Below the pieces are notes generated by a model that saw only the letters and a list, made by a program, of their open reading frames with translations, was not told the DNA's origin and did no database searches. Source: an uncultured Nitrospira sp. (lineage in GTDB: Bacteria > Nitrospirota > Nitrospiria > Nitrospirales > Nitrospiraceae). From it: a stretch of 37,482 nucleotides of DNA. Positions 26,085 through 34,038 of the stretch are shown one piece after another. The DNA lies in NCBI GenBank assembly GCA_902500715.1, contig CABVRO010000022.1, forward strand, positions 1 to 37,482. Reading direction: 5' to 3'. The first letter of the stretch is position 1. Each line of letters begins with the position of its first letter. The translations under genes and the position numbers were made by a program.

Positions 26085-26425
26085 CTGGAGAAGCCGAACG
26101 ACACACAGGGACGTAGAACTGCTGCCGGATTATCCGCATCCGATTGCGACACCTGCGTGGCGCATGTGCTTCAGCTCGGAGCGATTCACTGCCCGCAGCG
26201 ACCGGAATGCCGTTTCGCCCAGGTGCATGATCAGAAGAACAAAAATCTCATGGGGATCTTTCGCTCAGACCATCAGCAACGTGGTGTATTTCAAACCCAT
26301 CGACCAGGCGAAGCCGGTTGGATTTTCTTGAAAAGTTTGGATATCCGTGTGTGGACAGAGGGCTAGCTAGACGAACAGGGCCGAAATGGCGGAGGTCTAA
26401 GGTTGGGGGAAGGACGCTGGGGAAG

Positions 26426-26446
26426 GGGTGGAGCAGGCCTCCACCC
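26426..26446 (-). terminator. Hairpin downstream of the 61-residue gene (possible terminator)
   Basis: GGGTGGAG-CAGGC-CTCCACCC is a perfect 8-bp stem with a 5-base loop, 20 bases past the stop at 26466 in the minus direction. No T tract follows, so termination is only suggested. The rest of the 26085-26465 stretch shows no gene I can support. Confidence 0.35.
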
Positions 26447-26465
26447 GACTCATCGGTAAGTCGCA

Positions 26466-26651
26466 CTAACCCATGGCGGCCCAGATTTTTTGCGCATTCT
26501 CGCCGGTAAATGTCATATCGTCCTGTGCGGAGGAACTGCGCTCGAAATAGAGATGCAGCAGCCCGCCTCCGTAATGTGCTTCTCGGATGAGGTCGAGATT
26601 GATCGCCACCTCACCGGTACGCTCTTCATCCTTCACCTTCACAAATCGCAT
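26466..26651 (-). CDS. Small hypothetical protein (61 aa)
   Basis: Small soluble protein, MRFVKVKDEERTGEVAI..., with a predicted strand-helix-strand-helix layout and the end DDMTFTGENAQKIWAAMG. It resembles short conserved proteins that give a residue-level sense of a compact alpha/beta fold, but I cannot name a family. Start ATG 26651 has AAAGGAG at good spacing; an in-frame start at 26693 adds 14 residues without a better site. It is monocistronic, with an inverted repeat upstream at 26689-26704. Function unknown. Confidence 0.65.
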   Translation of the reverse strand: MRFVKVKDEERTGEVAINLDLIREAHYGGGLLHLYFERSSSAQDDMTFTGENAQKIWAAMG

Positions 26652-26688
26652 CGTATCTGCTCCTTTCTTGTCGATATGTGTTGGGGCG

Positions 26689-26704
26689 GCCATGAGATCA
26701 TGGC
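26689..26704. promoter_or_regulatory. Inverted repeat upstream of the 61-residue gene
   Basis: GCCATGA-GA-TCATGGC, a 7-2-7 perfect inverted repeat 37 bases before the start codon at 26651. It could be an operator; no promoter boxes could be placed with confidence. Confidence 0.3.
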
Positions 26705-26941
26705 TTACGCCTGTTAGAAGCGAGCATAACGCAGAGGCACGAAAACTGTGAGTGAAGGTTTAAAATGGGAACTTCCCGGTACGGGGTCGTTCAGTGTCCA
26801 GCTGCACTGGAGGGGGCGACGAGCGTTGAGGGTGAGAATGACTGTGGGAGAGTCCGCGCCGGACCGGAGGATACAGCGGTATGGGATTGCCTCGGTCGCA
26901 CGCCTGCTCTCCGGATTTGGAGAGTGGCGCGCAGCGCGGCC

Positions 26942-27121
26942 CTAGAACACGGAATAGATGGCAGGCGCCAGTACGCTTCCCTCGAGGAAGAACGCGAGCG
27001 CACTCAGAACCATTAAGACGAAAATGATCGGCGCCAGCCAATAAGACTTTTTTTCCTTCAAGTAGATCGTAAACTCTGCAATCAGGCCTGAGTAGTCTCT
27101 CACTCGTGCGACTGTATTCAT
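26942..27121 (-). CDS. DUF5989-like single-pass membrane micro-protein (59 aa)
   Basis: A short gene read from ATG 27121 with GAGGAGG five bases upstream, one of the strongest ribosome sites in the window. The product starts MNTVARVRDYSGLIAEF, has a KEKKSYWLAPIIF turn into a hydrophobic helix (IIFVLMVLSALAFFL) and ends EGSVLAPAIYSVF. The aromatic/basic turn, single membrane helix and APxIYxxF ending fit the DUF5989 family of ~50-60 residues. The function of the family is not known to me. It lies 60 bases downstream of the NapH-like ferredoxin gene on the same strand, so the two could be one transcript. Confidence 0.75.
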   Translation of the reverse strand: MNTVARVRDYSGLIAEFTIYLKEKKSYWLAPIIFVLMVLSALAFFLEGSVLAPAIYSVF

Positions 27122-27181
27122 GGGCGCCTCCTCATAAACGATTGTTGAGAACCTATCTTAAACCGACTTCCGGCCGACACA

Positions 27182-28459
27182 TCATGACTTGACGGTTACA
27201 ATGGACGGCTGAATTCTTCCCATAGCCCGCCACCGTTGCACGCGCAAACAACATTCCCTGAATACAATGAACGAGATGATGGCTCCGGGGTAAAACCAGA
27301 ACCCTCCGAAGCGAGATGTAATGCCTCCGCAGATCAGCGCCACGATCATCGATGAAAAATCAGCGACGGGTCCCAGAGGCTCGAACACCTGCATGTGTCT
27401 GGCATTGGTAAGCAGCCCGTCTTTTCGAATCAGTTCCTGCTGCCAGGGGCGTTTTTCATACGGCTTTAAGCGGTCGGTTTGCGGCACGCCCGGCGCCGCC
27501 GTATCCTGAAGCACGTTGTCATCGCAGGCATCGATGCAGGCATAGCACTTGATGCATTCCGTGTTGACCACCTTGCCGTTGAAGTGAAAAATTTCACGGC
27601 TGACATCGATACCTTGGGGGCAGGCATTGCTGCAATCACGGCAGCCCGTGCACTGAGCCACGCGCGTGATCTTTTTCTGAACCGGGGAGATGTTCATGAG
27701 CGGGACCATCATCGTGGCATAGGGGCAGAGGATTCGGCAGAATGCGCCCTGGCCGTAGCGCAGATTCAACAGGACGCTCATGGTGAACTGAATAAAGACC
27801 GCTAACCCGAAGGCCAGCAGGAAGTCATTCCACGTGGGCTTGATATCGAAATTGAAGAAGGCAGCCTTGGCAAATGCCTTGCCTTCGTACCCGGGTAAGT
27901 CTGCGATAGGCGCCGGAGTCATCACATTGACTTTGGGCGTGAATCCGACGTTGTGAATCAGAATGATGACCGGCAGCAGGAGGACGAACAGGGCCCCGAT
28001 TCTCAGGAGCCAGCGGTGGGGCGTGTTGACGAGAATATTCTTTTCTCGCAGAGCGAGATACCGTCGTACCTTCAACTTGCGAAGAATCCAATCGGCAAAT
28101 TCGATGGCGCCTCGCATGTGGCAGGCCCAACCACAGAATCCACGCCCCCAGATCAGGATGGAACCCAGGATCAGCAGCACCATGATCGAGGCCGCATTGA
28201 TGGTGCCTTTGGCCAAGGAGGGTACACCCATCATGGCCGTCTTCCCCCAGAGTTCGATCCCGAAGACATGCCATGAAATAAGGTGAAACGCGATGTAGGC
28301 ATGCACCGACGCCAACGCCATCATGCGGTACGTATGGCGTTTTGTCGGCGCCGGCGTGCCTGCGGTCGGAACCTTGCAGGAGTGCTGAGGATGATCTGTG
28401 CGGCGATCGATGGTGATCAGTTGAGGTGGCGGTGTCGCTGGCAAGGCAAGAGGAGTCAT
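27182..28459 (-). CDS. NapH/CcoG-like membrane polyferredoxin
   Basis: 425-residue membrane iron-sulfur protein. It has about five to six membrane helices, a GRGFCGWACHMRG motif (~106-116) and FCRILCPYATM, the paired Cys motifs of NapH/NosR/CcoG relatives. Two classical [4Fe-4S] ferredoxin motifs follow: CTGCRDCSNACP and CIKCYACIDACD. It should pass electrons across or along the inner membrane, for example from quinol to a periplasmic partner or in copper/iron handling (CcoG). Partner genes nap, nos or cco are not in the window, so the role is open. The start is ATG 28459 behind AGGGGG. The DUF5989 micro-gene lies downstream. Confidence 0.88.
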   Translation of the reverse strand: MTPLALPATPPPQLITIDRRTDHPQHSCKVPTAGTPAPTKRHTYRMMALASVHAYIAFHLISWHVFGIELWGKTAMMGVPSLAKGTINAASIMVLLILGSILIWGRGFCGWACHMRGAIEFADWILRKLKVRRYLALREKNILVNTPHRWLLRIGALFVLLLPVIILIHNVGFTPKVNVMTPAPIADLPGYEGKAFAKAAFFNFDIKPTWNDFLLAFGLAVFIQFTMSVLLNLRYGQGAFCRILCPYATMMVPLMNISPVQKKITRVAQCTGCRDCSNACPQGIDVSREIFHFNGKVVNTECIKCYACIDACDDNVLQDTAAPGVPQTDRLKPYEKRPWQQELIRKDGLLTNARHMQVFEPLGPVADFSSMIVALICGGITSRFGGFWFYPGAIISFIVFRECCLRVQRWRAMGRIQPSIVTVKS

Positions 28460-28730
28460 TTATATACCCCCTGAAGGTGGTAGGAGATTCCACCTCGGCC
28501 CGGTATTCGTTATGAAATGTTCTAAATGCTCTTGATGAAGAATAGTCGCGATCAACAATCCGCGCTATGCACCGAAAGGCGGAGGTCGACACGATAATGG
28601 TATGGGCTCGTCGAACAAGCCTCTGATCGGATGGTCCGGTTGCGCGTGGTGATGGAAAAATCAGAGCGAGGATCGCCGTATCGAATTACTGCTGCGAGAG
28701 TCGTGCGGCAAAACTTCCTGCCTGTAGGTA

Positions 28731-29165
28731 CTACACGAACCGTCCGCGTTGGTCGGGGGAGACGACCCGACATGCATCGGCTTTGCCCATCCATCGGTAC
28801 CGATGGCGCGCAACATAATCGTACAGCGCATCACGCAGGGGGCGTGGAATCAGAATGCCGAGATAAAAGAGGGGCCAGAATCCGGGGAGGTGCCGCACAA
28901 TTCTCAGCGCGGCCGTGGATTTGGTATAGACGCGGGCCTGCTCCAGCAGGAGGAAGGTCGAAAAGTCTTCGGTCGAAAGCTGCAGTGTGTGCAGAATCTG
29001 TTGTCCCTGCTCGGATTGTAGGGTACCGAACTTGAACGTCTCGTGTGGATCGTGATCGATCAAAAAATTCACCCAGGCATTGCACCAATTGCACACCCCA
29101 TCGAACACAATGACCTGCTCATGACTGGCCCACTCATGGGATTGCGGATCGCATTTGGCTGTCAT
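28731..29165 (-). CDS. DCC-family thiol-disulfide oxidoreductase (DUF393)
   Basis: 144-residue protein of the DCC family. The signature is VIVFDGVCNWCNAWVNFLIDHD (around residues 18-39), a D-G-x-C-x-x-C motif in a thioredoxin-like fold, followed by FKFGTLQSEQGQ and the C-terminal RHRYRWMGKADACR with another Cys. Activity is presumed thiol redox. The start is uncertain: ATG 29165 (MTAKCD) and ATG 29174 are both possible behind a GCGGGA; a longer reading to 29249 has no ribosome site. It stands alone; the stretch 28460-28730 between it and the ferredoxin gene shows no gene. Confidence 0.88.
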   Translation of the reverse strand: MTAKCDPQSHEWASHEQVIVFDGVCNWCNAWVNFLIDHDPHETFKFGTLQSEQGQQILHTLQLSTEDFSTFLLLEQARVYTKSTAALRIVRHLPGFWPLFYLGILIPRPLRDALYDYVARHRYRWMGKADACRVVSPDQRGRFV

Positions 29166-29407
29166 TGGCTGCATTCCCGCTGAAGCGGCTGCTGATTCTT
29201 CTCTCCACGGAGTGGAGTCACATTGTTCAGAGGACCTCACCTCCGGCATTGTACAGGTTCAGAAACAGGCCGGTCCACAATCTCGATTTCTCTGCTGTGC
29301 CGGCGTATGCTTTTGTGGGAAGCGACCTGCAAGTTTCTGCCGGGCGGGTGTATGACTGAGTCCGGGGAGCGAGGCAACCACGCGCGGACAAGAAAGGTGG
29401 GTGCAGC

Positions 29408-30004
29408 ATGAAGGGGACAGGATTCTGTACCGGTCTCGTAGTCGGCATCGTGGCCACCGTTCTGCTGAGTCAGGGGACGATGAGTGCCGCGAGCAAGGAG
29501 GCGGGGACGGCTCCCTGTTTACCGGCCGATATGGTCGCGGATTATGTGCATAGCGTGATCCAGGCCGATCGGGAGTTCTACACCACCGATATCGTGGAGC
29601 GGATGCAGATGCGCGGGATCGTTTTCGCCGCAGAGAATTGGAGAGAGACCTCCAGGCTTCCCCTTCCTGCTCAGTTCCTGCTGGAATCCGGGCGGCTGAT
29701 CGCTCAGCAACGCAGCGGGATTCGATTTCGCCTCATCAGCAATTGGGCGATCAACAAGACCAATGGTCCGGCCACCGATTTCGAGCGGGTCGGCCTGAGG
29801 GAGATTGTGCTCAATCCCGATCGGCCCCATACGGGTGTGACGACCGTAGGAGGAAAGCCCGTCTTTCAGGCCCTCTACCCGGACAGAGCGTTGTCCCAAA
29901 CCTGTGTTAGTTGCCACAATGCACACCCCAATAGTCCGAAGAAAGATTTCAAGGCGCAGGACGTGATGGGGGGAATCCTGCTGACCCTTCCGCTTCCCCG
30001 CTAG
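29408..30004 (+). CDS. DUF3365 (Tll0287-like) periplasmic c-type haem protein
   Basis: 198-residue exported protein. A signal peptide (VVGIVATVLLSQGTMSA) is followed by a DUF3365 sensor-like domain and a single c-type haem motif CVSCH (166-170), with NAHPNSPKKDFKAQDVMGG after it as in Tll0287-type haem-PAS proteins. These proteins bind haem c and are thought to sense redox state, NO or oxygen, or to carry electrons. Cys7 lies in the signal region and Cys37 in the mature part. The start is ATG 29408 with AAAGGTGG upstream. The stop TAG (30002-30004) lies in the CTAG start of a repeat. It is divergent from the DCC gene. Confidence 0.85.
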   Translation: MKGTGFCTGLVVGIVATVLLSQGTMSAASKEAGTAPCLPADMVADYVHSVIQADREFYTTDIVERMQMRGIVFAAENWRETSRLPLPAQFLLESGRLIAQQRSGIRFRLISNWAINKTNGPATDFERVGLREIVLNPDRPHTGVTTVGGKPVFQALYPDRALSQTCVSCHNAHPNSPKKDFKAQDVMGGILLTLPLPR

Positions 30005-30066
30005 CAGGATGCGGAAAAGGTCTGCAGGCGGCGTTCTCGCCTCGCCGGGCGAGAGGATCGAACGCC
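30001..30066. repeat. TAGCAGGATGCGGA-family repeat end with hairpin
   Basis: Starts CTAGCAGGATGCGGAAAAGG, then GGCGGCGTTCTCGC, matching the left end of elements 1 and 3. A two-part stem follows: GGCGTTC (30030-30036) with GAACGCC (30060-30066), enclosing CTCGC-CGG-GCGAG (30041-30053). No matching right terminus lies before the next gene, so it is a solo end. It may act as a terminator for the haem gene, though without a T tract. Confidence 0.6.
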
Positions 30067-30074
30067 GGAGTAGG

Positions 30075-30086
30075 TATTCATGAATA
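30075..30086. promoter_or_regulatory. 12-bp perfect palindrome before the DUF1353 gene
   Basis: TATTCATGAATA, centred about 28 bases before the ATG at 30109. It is AT-rich in a GC-rich surrounding, so possibly an operator. No regulator is known. Confidence 0.3.
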
Positions 30087-30108
30087 GGCCGGGTTAAGGA
30101 GAGACGCT

Positions 30109-30882
30109 ATGCCGGACATCGTCCATGCACAGGTGACCCACACCAATGCGTACCTCACGCAATTCATCGAGCAATTTGCCCGGATTCATCAGCACATCGA
30201 GAATGGGGGAACGGTTGCCATCAACATGAGCGACGGCGACCGATCGATCTCCCTCACGGTCAGTCGTGACAAGGTCGTCGAGCGTGCCACTCCACCTCAG
30301 TGGCCCGCGACGGGCAAGGCTCCGACGTTGGCCGACAACGGCAGTCTCGTGGCGGCTCTCACCAAATCGTTCAGCTTCGACATCGGCGAAGCGAATCGGA
30401 AGATTTCGATCGGTGAGATTCAGTCACATATTTCGAACGCGACAGCGGCGAAACCAGCCGTCGGCTCCGGGGCGAATCTGCGCCGGGCGCTGGAGTTGCC
30501 CGAACCGGCTGTGACGTACAACAACGCCGAATGGGTCTTGCTCGACGATTGTCGGTGTGCGGCATTGGATGGGTTCATTGTGACGGCCAAGCGCGGCTTC
30601 AAGACCGACTTGGCAAGTATTCCACGTTTGTTATGGGGCTTCATCGCGTCATTTGAACTCTCGCTGGTTGCGCCTATCGTGCACGATTTGATTTACGGCT
30701 CCGCCGGAACCGTGGCCTTGCCTGACAGCGAAGTCGCGCCCGCCGATAAGCAGTTTGATCGAAAAGAGGCCGATGATCTCTTTCTCGAATTGATGACTCG
30801 GAGTATGGTCGCCTATTGGAAGCGTAACGTGGCCTACCTGGCCGTCCGTGCCTTCGGCGGGTCGTCCTGGCGACAACGATAA
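30109..30882 (+). CDS. DUF1353 domain protein
   Basis: 257-residue protein. The C-terminal half carries DUF1353, otherwise known from phage-type and conserved bacterial proteins: FKTDLASIPRLLWGFIASFELSLVAPIVHDLIYGSAG and RKEADDLFLELM..., with the invariant HDxxY-type core (HDLIYG). The N-terminal ~120 residues (MPDIVHAQVTHTNAYLTQ..., later FSFDIGEANRKISIGEIQSHI) match nothing I know and look like a separate helical/strand region. Start ATG 30109 has AAGGAGAG six bases upstream. No phage structural genes lie nearby, so this is either a domesticated or a general version. Activity unknown. Confidence 0.82.
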   Translation: MPDIVHAQVTHTNAYLTQFIEQFARIHQHIENGGTVAINMSDGDRSISLTVSRDKVVERATPPQWPATGKAPTLADNGSLVAALTKSFSFDIGEANRKISIGEIQSHISNATAAKPAVGSGANLRRALELPEPAVTYNNAEWVLLDDCRCAALDGFIVTAKRGFKTDLASIPRLLWGFIASFELSLVAPIVHDLIYGSAGTVALPDSEVAPADKQFDRKEADDLFLELMTRSMVAYWKRNVAYLAVRAFGGSSWRQR

Positions 30883-30996
30883 GCGTGCGAATTATGCGAT
30901 CGCAAGGTGCGCCGTCCGACGAATTCTTCAGCCTTCCCGCTGCCTCGTGCGGCCGAACAAGCTGAATCGGGGCGTGCCTGCAAAGAGGTATTGCCT

Positions 30997-31551
30997 ATGA
31001 CCACACAGTACTACACGGCCTCAAGCCTTGATGGGTTCATTGCCACTCTGGACGATTCTCTCGACTGGCTCTTTCCACTCGGTGATATCAACGAGACGGG
31101 GTATCCGTCCTTCATCAAGGAGGTCGGCGCTTTGGCGATGGGGTCTGCCACCTATGAGTGGATGCTGCGCCACGTCATCAATGCGGAAGGGCGCGAACCG
31201 GTCTCCTGGCCCTATGCTCAGCCCGCCTGGGTGTTCTCAAGTCGTCGCCTTCCCAACGTGGAAGGCGCGGACGTCCGATTTGTACGCGGGGACGTTCGCC
31301 CGGTTCATGCTGACATGCAGAAAGCGGCGCATGGCAAGAACATCTGGCTGGTCGGGGGAGGCGAATTGGTCGGGCAGTTCTACGATGCCGGATTGCTCGA
31401 TGAACTGATCGTGCAGGTTGGCTCTGTGACCCTTAGATCAGGCAAGCGGCTCCTGCCTCGCCGGATCACGTCGCCTTCCTTCATCCTGGAGTCGGCTCGC
31501 GTGATCGGGCCAGGCTTTGCTGAGTTGCGATACCGTGTCCCGCGTGGGTAG
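30997..31551 (+). CDS. Dihydrofolate reductase-family protein (RibD C-terminal-like)
   Basis: 184-residue protein of the DHFR/RibD-C fold. Family cues are YYTASSLDGFIATLDDSLDWL at the N-terminus (substrate/nucleotide pocket), LAMGSATYEWML, GKNIWLVGGGELVGQFYDAGLLDELIVQVGSVTL (NADPH-binding GGG loop) and GKRLLPRR. Proteins of this group are usually uncharacterised NADPH-dependent reductases and not true DHFR. The start is ATG 30997 behind AAGAGG; an upstream in-frame GTG at 30907 is less likely. Just downstream is a decayed SigZ-type sigma factor gene. Confidence 0.85.
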   Translation: MTTQYYTASSLDGFIATLDDSLDWLFPLGDINETGYPSFIKEVGALAMGSATYEWMLRHVINAEGREPVSWPYAQPAWVFSSRRLPNVEGADVRFVRGDVRPVHADMQKAAHGKNIWLVGGGELVGQFYDAGLLDELIVQVGSVTLRSGKRLLPRRITSPSFILESARVIGPGFAELRYRVPRG

Positions 31552-31629
31552 GGCCTCGTAGCCGTTTACCTGCGCAACTCGCGGGTAAGGAAGAGGCGTG
31601 CATCCTTGTTAAACGGGCTCCGTCTTTTT

Positions 31630-31949
31630 GTGATGTATTCGGATCCGCATGAGGAGCCGGAGGAGGGGCAGGGTAAGAACTATCTGTTTGCCTCCGGCCG
31701 ATAATCGAACGGTTACCGGCCGAGTATTGTCAAGCGATGACATTGGTCGAACTGGAGGGACTCACGCAGAAACAAGCAGCCAACCGGTTGGGGCTCTCCG
31801 TGTTCGGCATGAGGTCGCCTGTCCAGCCCGGCCGGAAGCAGCTCAAAATGCGGCTCGAGAAGTGCTGCGTCATCGAACGGGACGGCCGAAATGGTGTCAT
31901 AGATTTGAGCATCACAGACCGAACTCACCGCCTGTTGGACAGGCAATGA
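31630..31949 (+). pseudogene. Degraded ECF sigma factor (SigZ-like) region 4 fragment
   Basis: One frame reads YSDPHEEPEEGQGKN (31636-31680), like the acidic linker of SigZ-type factors. After a frameshift another frame reads CLRPIIERLPAEYCQAMTLVELEGL... (from 31689), then TQKQAANRLGLSVFG (sigma region 4.2 helix-turn-helix) and CCVIERDGRNGVIDLS, close to the CCHIEFDRRGNVIDY-like tail of SigZ. Region 2 and the start codon are absent, so the gene is a remnant. An ATG at 31737 can start a 70-codon reading, but it would lack region 2. The rest of 31552-31975 shows nothing else. Confidence 0.7.
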
Positions 31950-31975
31950 GAACGATCATCCAGTGAGGCGCTCGC

Positions 31976-33415
31976 TCAATGACTCACTGCGGATATGTCG
32001 AACAGAATGTCGTCCGCGGGGACATCGCGAATCTGAATCGAGTCGACCCGTTGTTGGGCGAGGACGTCCGAGATGATGACGACCTTGTCTCCAACCTTAA
32101 AACCCTCGCGGTCCTTCAGAATCCGGAACGCCGTTTGTAATGTTTTTTCGGGGTCCGAACTGAAATCGATCTTGAAGGGGAGGACGCCGCGATTGAGCAT
32201 CATGGTCCGTCGCGGTTGGCTCATGTTGGTAAAGGCGTAGATGTTGGTGGCAAACGGGCGGCAGTTTGCGACGAGGTCGGCCATAAGCCCTCGTCTGGTG
32301 ATCACGACGATGCCTTTGGCCTTGACCCCCTCGGCGAGCTGCACGGCCGCTGCCGCCAGTTGCTGCTTATTTTCCGCGTTCCGCAAATGTTTTGCGAACT
32401 GCAATCCAGGAATTGTTTCCGATTTCAGCGCAATTCTGCGGAGGAATTCGACGCACTTCACGGGATACCTGCCCACCGTGGTTTCCCCGGACAGCATGAC
32501 GGCATCGGCTTCTTCATAGATGGCATTCGCGACATCCGTGACCTCGGCCCGGGTGGGATAGGGATTGTGGATCATGGATTCGAGAAGATGGGTCGCGACG
32601 ATGACGCGTTTGCCGTACTCGGCGCATAACCGCACGATTGTGCGTTGAACATTCGGCAGATCCTCCAGGTTGATCTCCACGCCTAGATCTCCGCGCGCGA
32701 CCATAATGCCGTCCGATTCCTTCACGATAGCCTCTAGGTTCCGGACTCCTTCCTGGTCCTCGATTTTCGCAACGATCTTTACCCGTCCGACCTTGTCGCC
32801 CATCAATTCCTTGAGCTGCTGAATATCTCCGGCCTCCCGCACGAACGACAAGGCGATGAAGTCCACATCCCGCTCCAAACCGAAGAGGATATCCTTGATA
32901 TCTTTTTGCGTGATCGACGGGAGATTAACGCGGACGCCGGGGAGGTTCACGTGGCGTTTGCTTTTCAGCAGCCCGCCGTCTAAGACACGGCATCGCATGT
33001 GACGTTCGTGCTTCTCCAGCACCTCGAAATTGATCAGCCCGTTGTCCACGGTGATCCGGTCCCCCACGTTGACTGCTTCGAGCAGGTCCGCATAGTTGAT
33101 GTGGATGGAGCTTTCCTCGACGTTCATCGGACCGCGAGTGGTGACGGAGACAATGTCGCCCTGCTTCAGATCGAGCTCGTTAGAAAGATCACCGGTGCGG
33201 ATCTCCGGACCTTGCGTGTCCAGGAGAATGGGAATGGGAAACTTCACCTTTCGGTTGAGGGATTTAATATGCTGGATGACCTTGGCGTGAGACTCGTGGT
33301 CGCCGTGGGACATGTTGAGACGGGCGATACTCATCCCGGCCTCGTAGAGCTTGTGCAGCATCTCGTAGGATTCTGTGGCGGGGCCGATCGTGCAGATGAT
33401 GCGAGTCTTTTGCAT
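31976..33415 (-). CDS. pyk: Pyruvate kinase
   Basis: Converts phosphoenolpyruvate and ADP to pyruvate and ATP, the last step of glycolysis, in the cytosol. The 479-residue length is typical. Signatures are KTRIICTIGPATES, RLNMSHGDHESH, ILLDTQGPEIRTG, KIVAKIEDQEGVRNLEAI (catalytic Lys region), MVARGDLGVEI (Mg2+ ligand region) and MLSGETTVGRYP. Start ATG 33415 has GAGGAG five bases upstream. The C-terminal allosteric domain is present. It is divergent from fbp, with a 623-base gap containing a strong hairpin. Together with zwf, gnd and fbp it covers central carbon flow in this window. Confidence 0.97.
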   Translation of the reverse strand: MQKTRIICTIGPATESYEMLHKLYEAGMSIARLNMSHGDHESHAKVIQHIKSLNRKVKFPIPILLDTQGPEIRTGDLSNELDLKQGDIVSVTTRGPMNVEESSIHINYADLLEAVNVGDRITVDNGLINFEVLEKHERHMRCRVLDGGLLKSKRHVNLPGVRVNLPSITQKDIKDILFGLERDVDFIALSFVREAGDIQQLKELMGDKVGRVKIVAKIEDQEGVRNLEAIVKESDGIMVARGDLGVEINLEDLPNVQRTIVRLCAEYGKRVIVATHLLESMIHNPYPTRAEVTDVANAIYEEADAVMLSGETTVGRYPVKCVEFLRRIALKSETIPGLQFAKHLRNAENKQQLAAAAVQLAEGVKAKGIVVITRRGLMADLVANCRPFATNIYAFTNMSQPRRTMMLNRGVLPFKIDFSSDPEKTLQTAFRILKDREGFKVGDKVVIISDVLAQQRVDSIQIRDVPADDILFDISAVSH

Positions 33416-34038
33416 GGAGGCTCCTCGGGCCGCTCACGAACCGCGGCGCGCTCGATGAGGTAGAAGACGATATTGTGCGTGGAGAGACGGATCGCGCCGA
33501 ATCATTCTACGTGGAATCTTCGGGGCCGTCTATCGTGGTACAGGGCGCGAAGAGTTGATAGTGGAATATGAGGTGTGAGGCGCATTGTGCAAGCGGGGGC
33601 TTGTGCCCCGGCGGGCTGTCGCTGAGGATATCCCGCCGAGACATGACCGCGGGAGCCAAGTCGTCGATCCTCGCCGAACATCTGCCTGAGTTGCGGGGAA
33701 ACCAGCGGCTGCTCATAATCTTCTAAGCCAACCAACATCGTCTGGGCCTGAAGCCCAGGGGGCAGCATCAGCTGCATCCCCCTCGCTTGTTACCGGTTAA
33801 ACGATCCCGTGGTTGATGCCTTCTGCTACAGCGGATCGGCTTCGCTGTAGCGCCGCTCCACGGGTGTAACCGGCGGCGACCTCACGCGGAGCCCGTAACA
33901 CCTGTAAATTCACCTCTCCCTTGCCGATCATGATTCAGGCATTGCCTTTGCTCACTCTGCGATGAGGACTTTCTAGGGCCGAGGTTTGAGATTCGGCGCA
34001 GAGGCCATCAACGAGGCTCAATCACCCAGAGGTGCAAC
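33416..34038. other. 623-base noncoding gap between pyk and fbp
   Basis: Divergent promoter region of pyk (minus) and fbp (plus). It contains the large hairpin at 33793-33873. A 91-codon open reading on the minus strand (33777 to 33502) has no family match or ribosome site and I do not support it. No promoter boxes could be placed with confidence. Confidence 0.4.
33793..33873. other. Three-tier nested inverted repeat (possible structured RNA or element)
   Basis: Three nested perfect pairings share one axis: CCGGTTA (33793-33799) with TAACCGG (33867-33873); CCCGTGG (33806-33812) with CCACGGG (33858-33864); CTACAGCG (33826-33833) with CGCTGTAG (33843-33850), apex loop 9 bases. Internal loops are 6/2 and 13/7 bases. 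No T tract follows, so it is not a normal terminator. Confidence 0.55.

Noticed and set aside
26748..26945. A 65-codon plus-strand open frame starting GTG
   Set aside because: No ribosome site, no family, and it runs into the strongly supported micro-gene on the other strand.
33502..33777. A 91-codon minus-strand open frame
   Set aside because: No ribosome site or domain; the composition is like other noncoding shadows. I could not confirm a mobile-element origin.
33793..33873. Integron attC recombination site
   Set aside because: The terminal core boxes are in the wrong order: GTTAAAC comes first and GTGTAAC last, and one box does not fit RYYYAAC. No integrase or cassette is near.
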